64,000 nucleotides of DNA, taken from positions 3,128,001 to 3,192,000 of the forward strand of contig NZ_CP009621.1 in assembly GCF_000973725.1 (NCBI RefSeq). Direction: 5' to 3'. The notes below the pieces were generated by a model that made no database searches, was not told where the DNA came from, and was given only the letters and a program-made list of their open reading frames with translations. The position numbers and the translations under genes are program-made. Positions 1-8,803 of this stretch are shown here, one piece after another. Origin of the DNA: Pontibacter korlensis. GTDB lineage: Bacteria; Bacteroidota; Bacteroidia; Cytophagales; Hymenobacteraceae. Numbering within the stretch: the first letter of the stretch is position 1; the number at the start of each line of letters is the position of its first letter.

Positions 1-10
1 GTTAAAGGCT

Positions 11-1258
11 CTAATGTTGAACAGTTAGTTCGGCAGGCTGGACCTGGCTATACTTACTGTAAAACTCGTTTATGTGTTGTGTCTTTACTGTCCAGGTCTG
101 AGACTTGGAGAACTTGTAGCCGGAAACGCCCATTTTGCGGCGCAGCAGCGGTTGGTCGTACAGTTTCTCTACGGCAGCAGCAATAGCGTTTGCTGTTTGA
201 TCTGGGGTAGAAACAGGTACTTTTATACCTGCTTCATCCGGCACCAGGTTCTGAGCACCGTGCAGGTCCAGGGTCACGATAGGCAGGCCATAAGCCATTG
301 CCTCCAAAAGCTGGGCAGCACTGGAGTCGCGGAGGCTGCAGAACAGGAACAAATCACTTTGCGTGTAGGCACGCTTTACCTCGTCCCAAGGTACCTGGCC
401 TTTCCAGCTTACCTTCCCGTGTAGTTTATACTCGTCTATCCAGCGTGGTACAAAGTCATGCATAGGGCCATCGCCTAAAATAGTCAGCTCAAACTTTACG
501 TCCGGCCTTACTTTGCTAAGTGCCGCCAATACCAGCGGTAGTCCCTTTCTTGCAAACAAACGACCTACCCATAAGATCTTCATGGTTTCGTCTGGAATGC
601 GCTCCGGGTATGCCTCCGGGTAAAAATCCTCCGGCAGGCTAGTGTCTAGGAACATCTTTGGGTTAAGTGCCCCGATGCGCTGTGCCATGTCGTAAGTGTC
701 CTGGTTGGTGGTAAGCACCAGTGAGGCGTGTTGCATGGCTTTGCGGGCGTTAGGGTTGAAAACCAGTAGCGCTTCACTGATAATCTTGCGTAAAACCTCC
801 ATTTTCCACCCGCTGTAGAAATACTTCTTAAGCGCTCGTGGGGCTTCCTGGCCACCGCCTGTCGGGCCAAAGATCAGAGGCTTGTTCAAGCGCCACAACG
901 CTGTTCCCATTTGTAAGCTGCCTATGGTAACGTGGTGCACCAGGTCAAAGTTGATCTTCTCATCCAGCTCCTTTGCCTTTTGGTAGGCTCGGTGCTGCCA
1001 GTACATATAGTGTGGGTAAAAGCCCAAGTGGTACTCAAACAGCTTGTCTATCCAAGCCGGAAGCTCAACAAAAATAATATGCAGGTTGGGCAGGGCCAGT
1101 TTCTCTACTTCCTTTTCTATACTTTCGCGGCCTTCCACGGTAGTCAGGCACCATACTTCATGACCAAGCTTGGCTGTACTCAGTGCCCAGTTCCAACCGT
1201 TGCCCAGTTCGGTGCCCCGGTAGGGCTCGCAGGCATATGCAGATAAAAGTAATTTCAT
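11..1258 (-). CDS. Glycosyltransferase family 4 (exopolysaccharide cluster)
   Basis: A 415-residue GT-B glycosyltransferase expected to add a nucleotide-activated sugar to a lipid-linked repeat unit on the cytoplasmic face of the inner membrane. The N-terminus (LLSAYACEPYRGTELGNGWN) is the typical start of a GT4 acceptor domain. The C-terminal donor domain begins near residue 227 with MKILWVGRLFARKG, and the acidic donor-site region is SLRDSSAAQLLEAMAYG, where the first glutamate of the usual E-x7-E is an aspartate. It lies 7 bp after the GT2-like gene in the same direction, so it is the last EPS-operon gene visible. Donor and linkage cannot be read from sequence. Confidence 0.85.
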   Translation of the reverse strand: MKLLLSAYACEPYRGTELGNGWNWALSTAKLGHEVWCLTTVEGRESIEKEVEKLALPNLHIIFVELPAWIDKLFEYHLGFYPHYMYWQHRAYQKAKELDEKINFDLVHHVTIGSLQMGTALWRLNKPLIFGPTGGGQEAPRALKKYFYSGWKMEVLRKIISEALLVFNPNARKAMQHASLVLTTNQDTYDMAQRIGALNPKMFLDTSLPEDFYPEAYPERIPDETMKILWVGRLFARKGLPLVLAALSKVRPDVKFELTILGDGPMHDFVPRWIDEYKLHGKVSWKGQVPWDEVKRAYTQSDLFLFCSLRDSSAAQLLEAMAYGLPIVTLDLHGAQNLVPDEAGIKVPVSTPDQTANAIAAAVEKLYDQPLLRRKMGVSGYKFSKSQTWTVKTQHINEFYSKYSQVQPAELTVQH

Positions 1259-1265
1259 AGGCTCA

Positions 1266-2201
1266 TTAAAGACTAAAGCTGAATAAAGCTTTGAGTTTGG
1301 CGCTCGCTTTGTCGCGCATCATTTTGTTAAAGTTGCGGCGGTCCGACTCCACATCGCGGATGACGAACGTAGGGTGGCGCAGCGGGAAGTCAATTTCCTC
1401 TTCGTGTACTTTGGCCTTTTTGTCGTGCAGGTTAAAGGTATGGGTGGCGTCCTCTCCAAAGCCGATGTTTCGTACCAGGTTCACCTCAGGCACAATGCAG
1501 AGGCCGGAGTTACTGTATACTGTAAACTCCCACTGGTAGTCCCACACATCGCCTTTCTGAATGTTGGTAAACGTCTCCTCTAGCTTACTCAGCCTGTACT
1601 TCTCCTCAAACTTGTTCAGGAATATACCATTGAGGTAGCCTTTGTTCTTTAGTTCCGGATAGTTAGCCAGGTTGAAGTCGTAGAGCTGCCAGGCACGGCG
1701 CCAGGTTGCCCATCCCCAGCTGTTCACTTTGTCTGAGAAATAGTAGGAGTAGTCAGAGTCGCGACGCCAGCCATCTAAGTAGTTGTTGCCACTGATGTGC
1801 ATGATACGGGTGTCCTGCTTATACTTATCCAACAGCTCCTGGCAGAACCAGAAAAAGCTCTTTGATGGGATGCAGTCGTCCTCTAGTATAATCCCTGTCT
1901 CCTCATGCTCGAAAAGCCAGGAGATGGAGCGGGAAGGAGCTACACCGCAGCCAAGGTTCTGTTCCTGAAAGAGTGTTTTTACTTCACAGTCCCAGTCTAC
2001 CTGCTCTACAATGCGGCGGGTTTCGGCGCATCGCTCGGCATCAGTGCCTACGTGTGGGCGAGGGCCGTCGGCGGCAACGTAAAGCTTTTTAGGCTTTACC
2101 TGCCGAATGCGTTCAAATACTTTTTGTGTCGTATGTGCGCGGTTAAATATAATCAGCAACACCGGAGTGTGCAGTGGTTCTTGCGGTAAAGAAGTACTCA
2201 T
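1266..2201 (-). CDS. GT2-like nucleotide-diphospho-sugar transferase
   Basis: A 311-residue GT-A fold protein. The N-terminus (PVLLIIFNRAHTTQKVFERI) is that of the sugar transferase group that starts with a P-V-L-hydrophobic-F-N-R motif. A probable metal/nucleotide site is ILEDDCIP with EDD at residues 107-109, followed by the conserved SWGWATWRRAW near the middle. There is no signal peptide or membrane segment, so it should act at the cytoplasmic membrane face. It sits between the polymerase gene and a GT4 gene, all co-directional. Its sugar specificity is unknown. Confidence 0.75.
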   Translation of the reverse strand: MSTSLPQEPLHTPVLLIIFNRAHTTQKVFERIRQVKPKKLYVAADGPRPHVGTDAERCAETRRIVEQVDWDCEVKTLFQEQNLGCGVAPSRSISWLFEHEETGIILEDDCIPSKSFFWFCQELLDKYKQDTRIMHISGNNYLDGWRRDSDYSYYFSDKVNSWGWATWRRAWQLYDFNLANYPELKNKGYLNGIFLNKFEEKYRLSKLEETFTNIQKGDVWDYQWEFTVYSNSGLCIVPEVNLVRNIGFGEDATHTFNLHDKKAKVHEEEIDFPLRHPTFVIRDVESDRRNFNKMMRDKASAKLKALFSFSL

Positions 2202-2263
2202 ACAAGTGATAAGGGTTTTGGTATATACTTGTACTGCTATTCTGATAAGAAGTTTTGGATGAT

Positions 2264-3565
2264 TTAAAGAGTTTGCAGCTCTTGTTTCCGATCCAGGCGC
2301 CGGGCCTTCATCCGCATACCTGATTCCCTAACAAAGGTTGAATAGGTTACTTTTTCCATCTCTATGGCAGCAATAGCCCAGCCTAGAACGCCATAGAAGA
2401 AAACAGGCAGTACATAAGAGATACCGAAGATGAAGCCACTGCTAACAAAAGCCACCAATATGATTTGGTTAATAGTAAGCACCCGCTGGCGTATTGCCTT
2501 CACGATTGGGTATAGGCCTATGAGCAGGTATAATAAAAAACCTATTAAACCGGTGTAGAAGAAGATCTCTACATAAAAGCTGTGGAAGTGATGCCCGTTG
2601 CCATCCTCGAACACCGGAGCATCAATATCATCGCGGTAAAACTGAATAGGCAGCTCAAATCCTTCAAAGCGCATGCCCAGCAGAAAGTTATCCTGGATAA
2701 AAGGCAAGTATGAGAGCCACTGCTGGTAACGCCATCCGCCAGTGCCTTGGCTCTCAAAGTTCTCAATGTCCGAGAAGCTCTCCTGTACCTTGTCTATAAT
2801 CTCGGGGTGTATAGAAAGTATAAAACCACTGGCAATAATGGCCAGAACACCCACAATGGTACCTATTGGTAGCAGCTTTGTCAGGAAATTGATTGGTTTA
2901 TCTGTTTTAAGCCGGATCAGTAAGTAATAAACTACCAGTACAAAGGCCGTTGATATCCAGACGGTACGGTGCTGGAAAAAGAAAATGGCAAACAGCACAA
3001 AGAAAGACCAGAACAGGCTCATGAACTTGCCATTGTAGAAATAGTTGCTCAGGAAGTACAGAAAAGGTACGACGAGCATGTATACTGAAGTGGAGTAAAC
3101 CCCGCGCTCATGGTTGGTAAACGCTGATACGCTTAAAGTATGTGGGTTTACAAGCAGCACGTTTAGCCAGAAGCCTGCAAGTATAAACCACACAATGTGC
3201 TTCATGTTGAGGTGGTAGTTGCCCTTATAAAAAGTATACACAAAGAAGCTGTAGGCAAAGATGAGTACCTTCACGAACACGTGTGGGTACACCATAAAAG
3301 AGCCATAGAAGTACTTTGATTCAAATGCAAGCGCCCCTACATAAAGCATGAGAAGGAAAAATGCGAACTTCATATAGTTCGACATCCGCTTAAAGAACAG
3401 GCAGCAGTAAAGTATGGAGACCCCTGCCATGCCCTTCACGATCATGTTTAGCAGGGCACCTTGTCCCATCTCGTCATTAGGGCTTGCCAGTTCTATAAAC
3501 ATCTGGTCCATGATTAGGATCAGGGCCAAGGGTATAGCAAATAGAAAAGAGTAGTTCAGTTTCAT
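2264..3565 (-). CDS. Wzy-like polysaccharide polymerase / O-antigen ligase family membrane protein
   Basis: A 433-residue polytopic membrane protein with about ten hydrophobic segments and a long loop around residues 255-330 (QGTGGWRYQQWLSYLPFIQD onward). That layout, including the G-x-R-x2-W-x4 region and a conserved HHFHSFYVEIFFYTGLIGF stretch, matches the O-antigen ligase/polymerase (Wzy_C) family. It would polymerise flipped repeat units on the periplasmic side. It starts 14 bp downstream of a GT4 gene. Polymerase is preferred over ligase because flippase, export lipoprotein and BY-kinase lie in the same operon; the family alone does not decide this. Confidence 0.75.
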   Translation of the reverse strand: MKLNYSFLFAIPLALILIMDQMFIELASPNDEMGQGALLNMIVKGMAGVSILYCCLFFKRMSNYMKFAFFLLMLYVGALAFESKYFYGSFMVYPHVFVKVLIFAYSFFVYTFYKGNYHLNMKHIVWFILAGFWLNVLLVNPHTLSVSAFTNHERGVYSTSVYMLVVPFLYFLSNYFYNGKFMSLFWSFFVLFAIFFFQHRTVWISTAFVLVVYYLLIRLKTDKPINFLTKLLPIGTIVGVLAIIASGFILSIHPEIIDKVQESFSDIENFESQGTGGWRYQQWLSYLPFIQDNFLLGMRFEGFELPIQFYRDDIDAPVFEDGNGHHFHSFYVEIFFYTGLIGFLLYLLIGLYPIVKAIRQRVLTINQIILVAFVSSGFIFGISYVLPVFFYGVLGWAIAAIEMEKVTYSTFVRESGMRMKARRLDRKQELQTL

Positions 3566-3579
3566 GCAGTGGTTTCTGT

Positions 3580-4782
3580 TTAGGCTCCCACAATAGCGCT
3601 TTTATATTTCTTCGTACTGCTGCGCTTCGGTGTTAAAGGCTTTCCCAGTACTTGCGCATAATAGTCCAGGTGCTGTTGCACAATCACTTCTTCCGAGTAG
3701 TTATCACGGGCAAAGGCATAGGCCTGCTTTACAAGCTCATTGCGCAACCGCTCGTCTTCTACTAGTTTCAAAACACAATCAGCAATGGCAGCAGGTGAGT
3801 TGATGTCGCAGAGCAAGCCGGCTTTACCGCCGTTGAGTAGGGTAGGCACATAGCCGCTCTTACTGCCGCCAATAACTGGCGTGTGCGATACCATGGCCTC
3901 TAGCAGAACCATTCCAAAGGACTCTTCCCGTGCAGGGTGCAGCAGTGCTTTGGCGTGGCTAATCTCATGCAGTACCACATCAAAAGGTTGTACACCTAAG
4001 AACTTTACACCATCCTCCAGAGCATGCTCCCGTGCGTACTGCTGCGCCTCGCCGTCAGGCTCCATACCAGCACCCAACAGGTGGTACTCTAGCTTAGGGT
4101 GCTTCTGGCGTACCATTGCAAAGGCATGAAGTGCCGTGCTGATGTTTTTGCGGTGCGAAAAGCCCATGGAGACGGAGGTAATATAATTCCCCTTCTGCTC
4201 GGGCTGCTGCAGGCTTTCCTCCAGCTCTGAAGTATAGAAGTTATTAATGATCTTGGTTTTCCTTCTGGTGCCTCTGTCCAGCATGTTATAAGTATAGCTG
4301 GAGTTAGCAATAAGATGCTTGGCCTTGGAAACTACAATGTAATTGATGGCCCAGCGTACCAACCGGAACATATCTCGGTGCTGCAGCAGTATCTGAAGTG
4401 CCACATCGTGCAGGCTTACCACTGTAGGGATACCTGTTCTGAGGGCCGCCCATGAATATTCATAAGACCAAAAGGCACTCATTAAGTCTGCCGGATGGCT
4501 CTCTATAAGCTTTTGTAGCTCCTTCACTTCAAACAAAAAGAAGCGACGGCCTGGCTGAGGGCGCTGTGGCGCAATACATACCTTTAGGTGCTTGCCCTCT
4601 ATCACCATGGATTCTTTTATATGAGGAGAGTTAGTATAAGCAACAACGTCATAGCCACGGTGCAGTAAGGCGTTGATAAAATGTGTAGGCAGTGGAAATG
4701 AATTCGTTTCCGGGAAATCCTGTCCTTTTAACTCCCAATCCAACAATCTCAGGTCTATTGGTCCGCAAACTCCTATGGTCAT
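3580..4782 (-). CDS. Glycosyltransferase family 4
   Basis: A 400-residue GT-B glycosyltransferase, second GT4 of the EPS operon. Visible features are the acceptor-side loop after residue 1 (MTIGVCGPIDLRLL), the donor domain with YITSVSMGFSHRKNISTALH and HLLGAGMEPDGEAQQYAREH, and the canonical E-x7-E site in REESFGMVLLEAMVSHTPV. A C-terminal Arg/Lys/Ser tail (PLTPKRSSTKKYK) could aid membrane contact. It lies between the flippase gene (43 bp upstream) and the polymerase gene. Sugar donor not predictable. Confidence 0.85.
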   Translation of the reverse strand: MTIGVCGPIDLRLLDWELKGQDFPETNSFPLPTHFINALLHRGYDVVAYTNSPHIKESMVIEGKHLKVCIAPQRPQPGRRFFLFEVKELQKLIESHPADLMSAFWSYEYSWAALRTGIPTVVSLHDVALQILLQHRDMFRLVRWAINYIVVSKAKHLIANSSYTYNMLDRGTRRKTKIINNFYTSELEESLQQPEQKGNYITSVSMGFSHRKNISTALHAFAMVRQKHPKLEYHLLGAGMEPDGEAQQYAREHALEDGVKFLGVQPFDVVLHEISHAKALLHPAREESFGMVLLEAMVSHTPVIGGSKSGYVPTLLNGGKAGLLCDINSPAAIADCVLKLVEDERLRNELVKQAYAFARDNYSEEVIVQQHLDYYAQVLGKPLTPKRSSTKKYKSAIVGA

Positions 4783-4825
4783 AATTGTAAATGATTTCTG
4801 TTACTTACGAAGAAGTTGCTTTGAG

Positions 4826-6352
4826 CTATGCTTCTTTTAGAATGTGAACTTTATACTTCTGTATAATACGGCTGATGGGACTGTCACCATTGCCGCTCAT
4901 GCCCATTTTGTTAAACACCATTTGCAACTCAGCTCGCAGCAGCTTGTGCGGGAAGAGCAGGGTTAACACTAGCAACAGTACACCTCCTGTTAAAGCTTGC
5001 GCTGCAAAAGTGATTGCAACCGGAGTATCTGCACTGCGCAGAAGTGAACTTACCAGGTAAATGCCGCCGGCTACCAGCACACCATTTAATACACCCGGAA
5101 GGTATATAGACAGCTGCTGCCGGTAAGACAGCTCCAATACTCTATGCATTACCCGTTGGTACATCGCCATGCGTACCAGTTCACCGATCAAAACGGCAAA
5201 GGCAAATCCTACTAATCCAAACTCTCGGAGCAGGTAGAACAAGCCTCCTATCACAAGTATAAACACGACATTAAGTACGATCTTGATGTTTAATACGGCC
5301 TTAGCGTCGCAAACGATACCAGCAAACATGGTGATGAAGCTCAGGGCGATGCCTATGCTCAGCACTTGCAGCACGGGTACTGACTCTCCCCATTGCTCGC
5401 CCAGTACAATTCTTACCAGTTCGGGCGCAGCTACCGAAATGCCGAAGCAAGCCGGTATCACAATAGCCGCCAACAATGTTATACTTGATAAGTAGATCCT
5501 GCCCAGCTTCTGAATATCGTTTTGAATCTTACTGAAGCTAGGGAATACCACCTTAGTAAAAGTGCGCGTGAGCATATACATAGGCAGGTTTACCAGCATG
5601 TAAGCGCGGTTGTACAAACCCAGCTTATACGAACCCAGTACGCGACCAATAAGTATAGTGCCGAATTCCTGGCTCAAGAACTCCAGAAGGCTAATGAACG
5701 ACATGCGGCTGCCATAACTGAACAGGGGCTTGTAAGGCGCCAGATTAAGCTGTGGCACCACGCTGTGTCGCACGGCTGCATAAGCGCCTATGGCAGATAA
5801 AGTCGCCTGCAGCAGAGTAGCATAGATCAAGCTCCAAACGCCGAAGTCGAGATAGGCGAGTACAATGCCTGCCCCAAGGTAGGAGATAACATAAGCCGCC
5901 ATTTCTATAATGCTGATAAGCTTGAACCGCATGTCACGCTCCAGCAGGCTAAGCGAAGTAACAGATACGCCACTGATTAGAAACGACAGGGCCATAACCT
6001 GCACAATGGGCGTAACATCAGGATTCCCGAAAAAGTCGGCGGCGAAAGGTGCTAATAGCCAGGTAATCCCTGTAAACAGCAGGCCAAGTACGAGTGAGGC
6101 TGTAAAAGCTGCCCGTATATGCTGTGGCTCCAGCTCCTCTTTCTGCACAAGAGCCTTCGTTAGCCCCATGTTAGCAAAGTAGCTGCCAAAGCGAAGAATA
6201 ACGCTTGATATTGCCACCAAACCGAAAGCCTCTGGTGCCAATAGGCGAGCCATGGCCGAAGTATAGCCAATCTGCATAACTGCGTTGGCAATGGTGGAGG
6301 CCGATCCCCACTTCAGGCCGCTTACAGCTTTGGAGGCTAAATTTTTACTCAT
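4826..6352 (-). CDS. Wzx-type lipopolysaccharide/EPS flippase (MOP superfamily)
   Basis: A 508-residue polytopic protein of the polysaccharide transporter (PST) branch of the MOP superfamily. The N-terminus (GLKWGSASTIANAVMQIGYT) and the following RLLAPEAFGLVAISSVILRF are characteristic, and hydrophobic segments run to about residue 465. It should flip undecaprenyl-linked repeat units to the periplasm. The start is the ATG shortly before the first family motif. The upstream 76-bp gap contains a strong hairpin (6379-6407), so expression relative to the export genes may be attenuated. Confidence 0.88.
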   Translation of the reverse strand: MSKNLASKAVSGLKWGSASTIANAVMQIGYTSAMARLLAPEAFGLVAISSVILRFGSYFANMGLTKALVQKEELEPQHIRAAFTASLVLGLLFTGITWLLAPFAADFFGNPDVTPIVQVMALSFLISGVSVTSLSLLERDMRFKLISIIEMAAYVISYLGAGIVLAYLDFGVWSLIYATLLQATLSAIGAYAAVRHSVVPQLNLAPYKPLFSYGSRMSFISLLEFLSQEFGTILIGRVLGSYKLGLYNRAYMLVNLPMYMLTRTFTKVVFPSFSKIQNDIQKLGRIYLSSITLLAAIVIPACFGISVAAPELVRIVLGEQWGESVPVLQVLSIGIALSFITMFAGIVCDAKAVLNIKIVLNVVFILVIGGLFYLLREFGLVGFAFAVLIGELVRMAMYQRVMHRVLELSYRQQLSIYLPGVLNGVLVAGGIYLVSSLLRSADTPVAITFAAQALTGGVLLLVLTLLFPHKLLRAELQMVFNKMGMSGNGDSPISRIIQKYKVHILKEA

Positions 6353-6378
6353 TTGTAATACTGTGATATAGTAGCAAA

Positions 6379-6407
6379 CAGGGTGCAGCTAAGGCAACTG
6401 CACCCTG
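6379..6407 (-). terminator. Hairpin between Wzc and Wzx genes (possible attenuator)
   Basis: Perfect 10-bp inverted repeat CAGGGTGCAG / CTGCACCCTG with a 9-nt loop, in the intergenic gap downstream of the BY-kinase gene and upstream of the flippase gene. There is no strong U-run on the minus strand, so it may be a partial terminator, an mRNA-stability element or an attenuator rather than a full stop. Confidence 0.5.
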
Positions 6408-6428
6408 CTGTTATGTTGGGCAAAGGCT

Positions 6429-8801
6429 TTATACGTAGTAATACTTAGCTTTTTTCTTATAGCCGTACTCGTAGGTCTTGTCGTAATTCAGGTCGTTGAT
6501 GATCATGTAAATGTCCTTGACCTTTTTGCTGTTGTACAGCTCATTTATCTGAGCGAGCATGTCCTTGTTGGTATACTTGTGCTTCACGACGTACAGGTTC
6601 ACGTCCATGTGACGCATCAGCACGAAGTATTCTGATACATAGCCAATAGGAGGGGTATCAATCACAACGTAGTCATACTGATCCTTAAGCATGGTAAGCA
6701 ATTGCTGCATCTTAGGTAGCTCCAGCAGGTGCAGGGCGTTATCCGGGATAGGACCACAAGGAATGATGTCCAGGTTTTCCATCGTAGTCTTTTGCACCAC
6801 CTCTTCCAGCGGCAGCCCCTGTGTCAGGAAAGAGGAAAGTCCTACAGACTCTGCTACCGGGAAATACTTGCTGAAGGTAGGCTTGCGCATATCCGATTCG
6901 ATCAGAACCACACGCTTACCCGACATGGCCATCTCTGAGCTAAGGTTAACAGAGCAGAAAGTCTTACCCTCACCAGAGATGGAGGAAGTCACACCAATAA
7001 CTTTAAAGTTAGAGTCGGCCATCAGGTACTGCAGGTTAATTCGTATCGACCTGAATGATTCGGCAATGGCTGAACGCTGGTTGTTCATTACAGCTAGCTT
7101 ATCAGACTTAGAGCCATGCGCCACCACACCCAGGAATGGAATGTTGGTGATGTTGCCGAGGTCGTTTTTACCCTGAATGGTATTGTCTACATTAGACATT
7201 AACACGATAAAACCTGCTGGTATAGCCAAACCAATGATCAACGCGAGCAGGTAAATCATTTTTGGCTTCACGTTTACAGGGGTAGTACCGACCATTGAAG
7301 CTTGATCCACAATCTTTTTGTCTGTGGCATTAGTTGCCAGGGCAATAGCTGCCTCTGCTCGTTTTTCCAGCAAGAAGTCATACTTCTTGTCTATGAACTC
7401 AGACTGGCTCTGCAGGTCCATCAGCTTACGCTCGTTCTCAGGCAGTGAGGCCAAGGTTGACTCAATTTTGCCAATGCGCTCATTTACATTTGCAATGGAA
7501 ATATCCGCAGATTCAATCAGGTTTTGCAGGTTAGCCTCTATAGAGGTGCGTGTACTGTTTATCTCGCTCTCAATTTTACGCAACATCGGGTTGTCCTCTG
7601 TCGCGTTAGTTCTGTAACCAGCTTTTTTCTGGTTTAGCTCTGCGAGCTGCAAAAACAGGTTGTTCAGAATAGGGCTCTGGATGCCAGCCACCGTTGGCGA
7701 TACTGATTGTGCAATGCCATTGCCATTCTTTACCTGATCCAGAATATTAGCATAGTAGGTTCTGTCCGTATTCAGGCGAGCGCGCTCAGCCTCCAACTGC
7801 GACAGCTTCTCATAACTGATGTTAGATTGCACATTGATGTTAGCAATACGGTTATTAGAGCGGAAAGAAGACAAAGCCTGCTTGCTTTGGCGCAGTGAAT
7901 CAGAAAGTGTAGCTAGCTGGCTATCAATAAACTCCAGCGTCTTCAAACCGTTCTGGTTCTTTTCTTTCAGGTCGTTTGCTACATACTCTGCCATCAATGT
8001 GTTCAGGAAAGCTACTTGCTTATCAGGTATGCTGCCTTTGGTTTTCAGCACAAGTACACGAGCCTCGCGGTCTATTGGGGCAATCTCTAAAGAAGACTGT
8101 TGCTGTTTTACCAGATTTTCGAGGCTGTTGATGACAAAGAAGTATGCTTTACCCGGCTGTGGGTCCTCCACATCGGCGCGCTGCAGCGTGAAGCTCATGT
8201 TTTCATCCTGGTAGGCCTCACCAAACCGGAGTGTCTTCTTGAAGTTTACAACAGGTATAGAACCTACAGTTGCGTTGGAGCGGAAATCATAACGAGGAAC
8301 GTTCTCTGCCTCTATAGCCAGCTCATAAGTGTTTTTATCCAACAGGCGCACTTTGATAGGGATATCTACCAACTGCAGCCGGCTCGTGTCCAGCTCTACC
8401 TCGTAAGGAGCGGTTTTATACTGCTCTTCTACCACAAGGTCTGTTACTTTATTTAGCCAGTGGTCAGTTACTTTATAATAGGCCACTGTGAAGTTGAGTT
8501 TCTGCAGTGCCTGCTTTACCATTTCTGCAGAGTACAGCAAACCTATCTCATCCTCTACTTTTATGCCTCTACTCTGAACATCCAACACCTCCAGCAGCTC
8601 CTGTGCCTTTTTAGAACCGGTTTGCTGGTCGCCAAGCAGAAGCGTAGACTGGAATTGGAAAATTCGTGGAGAGCTCTTTACATACACATAACCTGCCGCA
8701 AGCGCCAAAACGGCAGATACAGCAAACAAATACCACTTAGACTTAAATTTAAATAGCCAGCTCTTTAAGTCTATTTCATGCTCCTGTTTATTTTTCTTCA
8801 T
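6429..8801 (-). CDS. Wzc-like polysaccharide co-polymerase / tyrosine autokinase
   Basis: A 790-residue bacterial tyrosine kinase that controls chain length and export of exopolysaccharide. An N-terminal Wzz domain starts with a membrane segment at about residues 20-42, a periplasmic coiled-coil region follows (residues ~270-480), and a second membrane segment lies near 515-535. The cytoplasmic BY-kinase domain shows Walker A SGEGKT near 609-614, Walker A' VVLIESDMRKP, and Walker B VVIDTPPIG. The tail is tyrosine-rich (YEYGYKKKAKYYYV; six tyrosines in the last 14 residues), the usual autophosphorylation cluster. It lies 2 bp after the Wza-like gene, so the pair is almost certainly translationally coupled. 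Confidence 0.92.
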   Translation of the reverse strand: MKKNKQEHEIDLKSWLFKFKSKWYLFAVSAVLALAAGYVYVKSSPRIFQFQSTLLLGDQQTGSKKAQELLEVLDVQSRGIKVEDEIGLLYSAEMVKQALQKLNFTVAYYKVTDHWLNKVTDLVVEEQYKTAPYEVELDTSRLQLVDIPIKVRLLDKNTYELAIEAENVPRYDFRSNATVGSIPVVNFKKTLRFGEAYQDENMSFTLQRADVEDPQPGKAYFFVINSLENLVKQQQSSLEIAPIDREARVLVLKTKGSIPDKQVAFLNTLMAEYVANDLKEKNQNGLKTLEFIDSQLATLSDSLRQSKQALSSFRSNNRIANINVQSNISYEKLSQLEAERARLNTDRTYYANILDQVKNGNGIAQSVSPTVAGIQSPILNNLFLQLAELNQKKAGYRTNATEDNPMLRKIESEINSTRTSIEANLQNLIESADISIANVNERIGKIESTLASLPENERKLMDLQSQSEFIDKKYDFLLEKRAEAAIALATNATDKKIVDQASMVGTTPVNVKPKMIYLLALIIGLAIPAGFIVLMSNVDNTIQGKNDLGNITNIPFLGVVAHGSKSDKLAVMNNQRSAIAESFRSIRINLQYLMADSNFKVIGVTSSISGEGKTFCSVNLSSEMAMSGKRVVLIESDMRKPTFSKYFPVAESVGLSSFLTQGLPLEEVVQKTTMENLDIIPCGPIPDNALHLLELPKMQQLLTMLKDQYDYVVIDTPPIGYVSEYFVLMRHMDVNLYVVKHKYTNKDMLAQINELYNSKKVKDIYMIINDLNYDKTYEYGYKKKAKYYYV

Positions 8802-8803
8802 CG

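Noticed and set aside
17..33. A 17-bp segment in the last codons of the first GT4 gene differs by one base from the enhancer-like sequence at 20111-20127
   Set aside because: Several one-mismatch 17-mer pairs are expected by chance in 64 kb, and this one is inside a coding region at the 3' end of an operon.
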